Shown: positions 5,893 through 6,496 of the stretch, piece by piece | Numbering within the stretch: the first letter of the stretch is position 1 | Layout: each line of letters opens with the position of its first letter | NCBI GenBank assembly: GCA_014523665.1 | Contig: JAATVR010000657.1 | Span: 1-6,496, forward strand | Reading direction: 5' to 3' | Length of the DNA: 6,496 nt | Origin: Nitrososphaerales archaeon TH526 | GTDB taxonomy: Archaea; Thermoproteota; Nitrososphaeria; Nitrososphaerales; Nitrososphaeraceae | Notes under the pieces: model-generated | What the model was told of the DNA's origin: nothing | Seen by the model: the letters and a program-made list of their open reading frames with translations, nothing else | Databases searched by the model: none | Translations under genes and position numbers: made by a program

Positions 5893-5909
5893 CAATATTC
5901 TAGATATTG
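5893..5909. repeat. inverted repeat upstream of the DUF5655-like gene
   Basis: CAATAT, a five-base spacer TCTAG, then ATATTG: perfect 6-bp arms. A second 8-bp palindrome, ACTATAGT, follows two bases later (5911-5918). Together they lie 30-55 bp upstream of the TATA-like box at 5856-5863, a position where archaeal activators or repressors can bind. A/T-rich short palindromes also arise by chance, so an operator role is only a possibility. Confidence 0.3.
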
Positions 5910-6132
5910 TACTATAGTGCAAATCTTGCGCGTTCCTATGATATGCAAAAACAGACTCCGCTTACGTGACGAGCTCTCGATGAAGTAGTCACAATATACT
6001 TTCGTTGTATTGAAAGAGGTTGACACGTTTCGGCATTCAACTATGTATGAACATCTGATGGATATTATTAATCTGCCAGACTAGGGTCGTCAAGCGAATA
6101 AATCGAGTTATATTAGGGTAGCTTATCGAGGG

Positions 6133-6471
6133 CTAATTCCAAAGGGCGAGTCGTTCCTTTAGAGGGGCAAAGTGTCTTTCAATTTCATCAAAGCGTTCAT
6201 AGAAGCCGTCAGTGCGACGGAGGGTTTCAAAAGAGGAGTCTGTCTTAATTTTCTTCACGACGCCGCTCACTTCATCGATCGTAACCACATGTTTAATATC
6301 GTATTCTATCTGTTTTATGCAATTTGCTATAGTTCCGTACCTACGATGTTGTCTTTTCTCCCACGTTGATGCAGTCTCAGAAATTCCCTTTAAATACTTT
6401 ACAATCGTCTTTTCCATATGTTCAATATGCCAATCTCTCATAGGAAAGCTATTCTGGGTCAAAAGCTCCAC
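6133..6471 (-). CDS. helical charged protein, function unknown, possibly partial
   Basis: A 112-residue reading from GTG 6471, rich in Lys, Arg, Glu and His and predicted to be largely α-helical and soluble. I do not recognise it. Helical stretches are EHMEKTIVKYLKGISETASTW (17-37), RRYGTIANCIKQIEYDI (43-59), TIDEVSGVVKKIKTD (64-78) and DGFYERFDEIERHFAPLKERL (88-108). There is no membrane segment or metal motif. The 5' end is uncertain. The frame stays open to the window edge (ICQAEGYI before the GTG), so the gene may begin outside. Alternatively a TATA-like ATATATA on the minus strand (6472-6478) sits 31-37 nt before an in-frame ATG at 6441, giving a 102-residue protein. The opposite-strand frames here are hydrophobic, Cys/Phe-rich and typical of shadows. 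A 265-bp gap separates it from the next gene. Confidence 0.6.
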   Translation of the reverse strand: MELLTQNSFPMRDWHIEHMEKTIVKYLKGISETASTWEKRQHRRYGTIANCIKQIEYDIKHVVTIDEVSGVVKKIKTDSSFETLRRTDGFYERFDEIERHFAPLKERLALWN

Positions 6472-6496
6472 TATATATCCCTCTGCCTGACATATA

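Noticed and set aside
6172..6490. Two plus-strand ORFs of 65 and 92 codons
   Set aside because: They lie opposite the charged helical minus-strand protein, overlap each other in different frames and have Cys/Phe/Ser-rich composition typical of antisense shadows.
1..6496. CRISPR array, tRNA, rRNA, insertion sequence, defence or toxin-antitoxin system
   Set aside because: No regularly spaced repeats, no T-loop-like GGTTCRANYCC motif in the gaps, no transposase, nuclease or toxin-like protein was found on either strand.

Overview
This window most likely comes from an archaeon of the Nitrososphaerota (Thaumarchaeota, ammonia-oxidising archaea and relatives). It encodes an archaeal/eukaryotic-type translation factor aIF6 and two free-standing Lrp/AsnC ligand-binding (RAM) domain proteins of a type common in that group. 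Several genes have A/T-rich TATA-like boxes 22-27 nt before the start codon, the geometry of leaderless archaeal transcripts. Base composition is moderately A/T-rich (about 40% G+C by eye) and intergenic gaps are long (100-300 bp). The genus cannot be decided from this sequence.

Layout. Left part: a small three-helix membrane protein (72-359, +) and a stand-alone RAM-domain protein (622-882, +). These face a leftward block: a second small three-helix membrane protein (984-1319, -), a cyclase/kynurenine-formamidase-family hydrolase (1401-2060, -) and aspartate carbamoyltransferase PyrB (2234-3172, -). Centre: aIF6 (3352-4020, +) is divergent from pyrB across a 179-bp gap. Right part: a single-pass membrane protein with a small N-terminal cytoplasmic domain and a basic linker (4320-4841, +), then a second RAM-domain protein (4954-5199, +), a paralogue about two-thirds identical to the first. 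A 296-bp gene-free convergent gap follows, then a small DUF5655-like protein (5496-5834, -) and an unrecognised helical, charged protein that may run off the right edge (6133-6471, -).

How the genes work together: mostly they do not. No multi-step pathway is visible. PyrB (pyrimidine synthesis) lacks an adjacent pyrI regulatory gene, and aIF6 (ribosome assembly) lacks its frequent archaeal ribosomal-protein neighbours. Nearly every gene seems to have its own promoter. I see no mobile element, CRISPR array, tRNA, rRNA or defence system. The window reads as ordinary chromosomal backbone. The most useful points are the start-codon corrections suggested by leaderless promoters, the RAM paralogue pair, and the uncharacterised small proteins.
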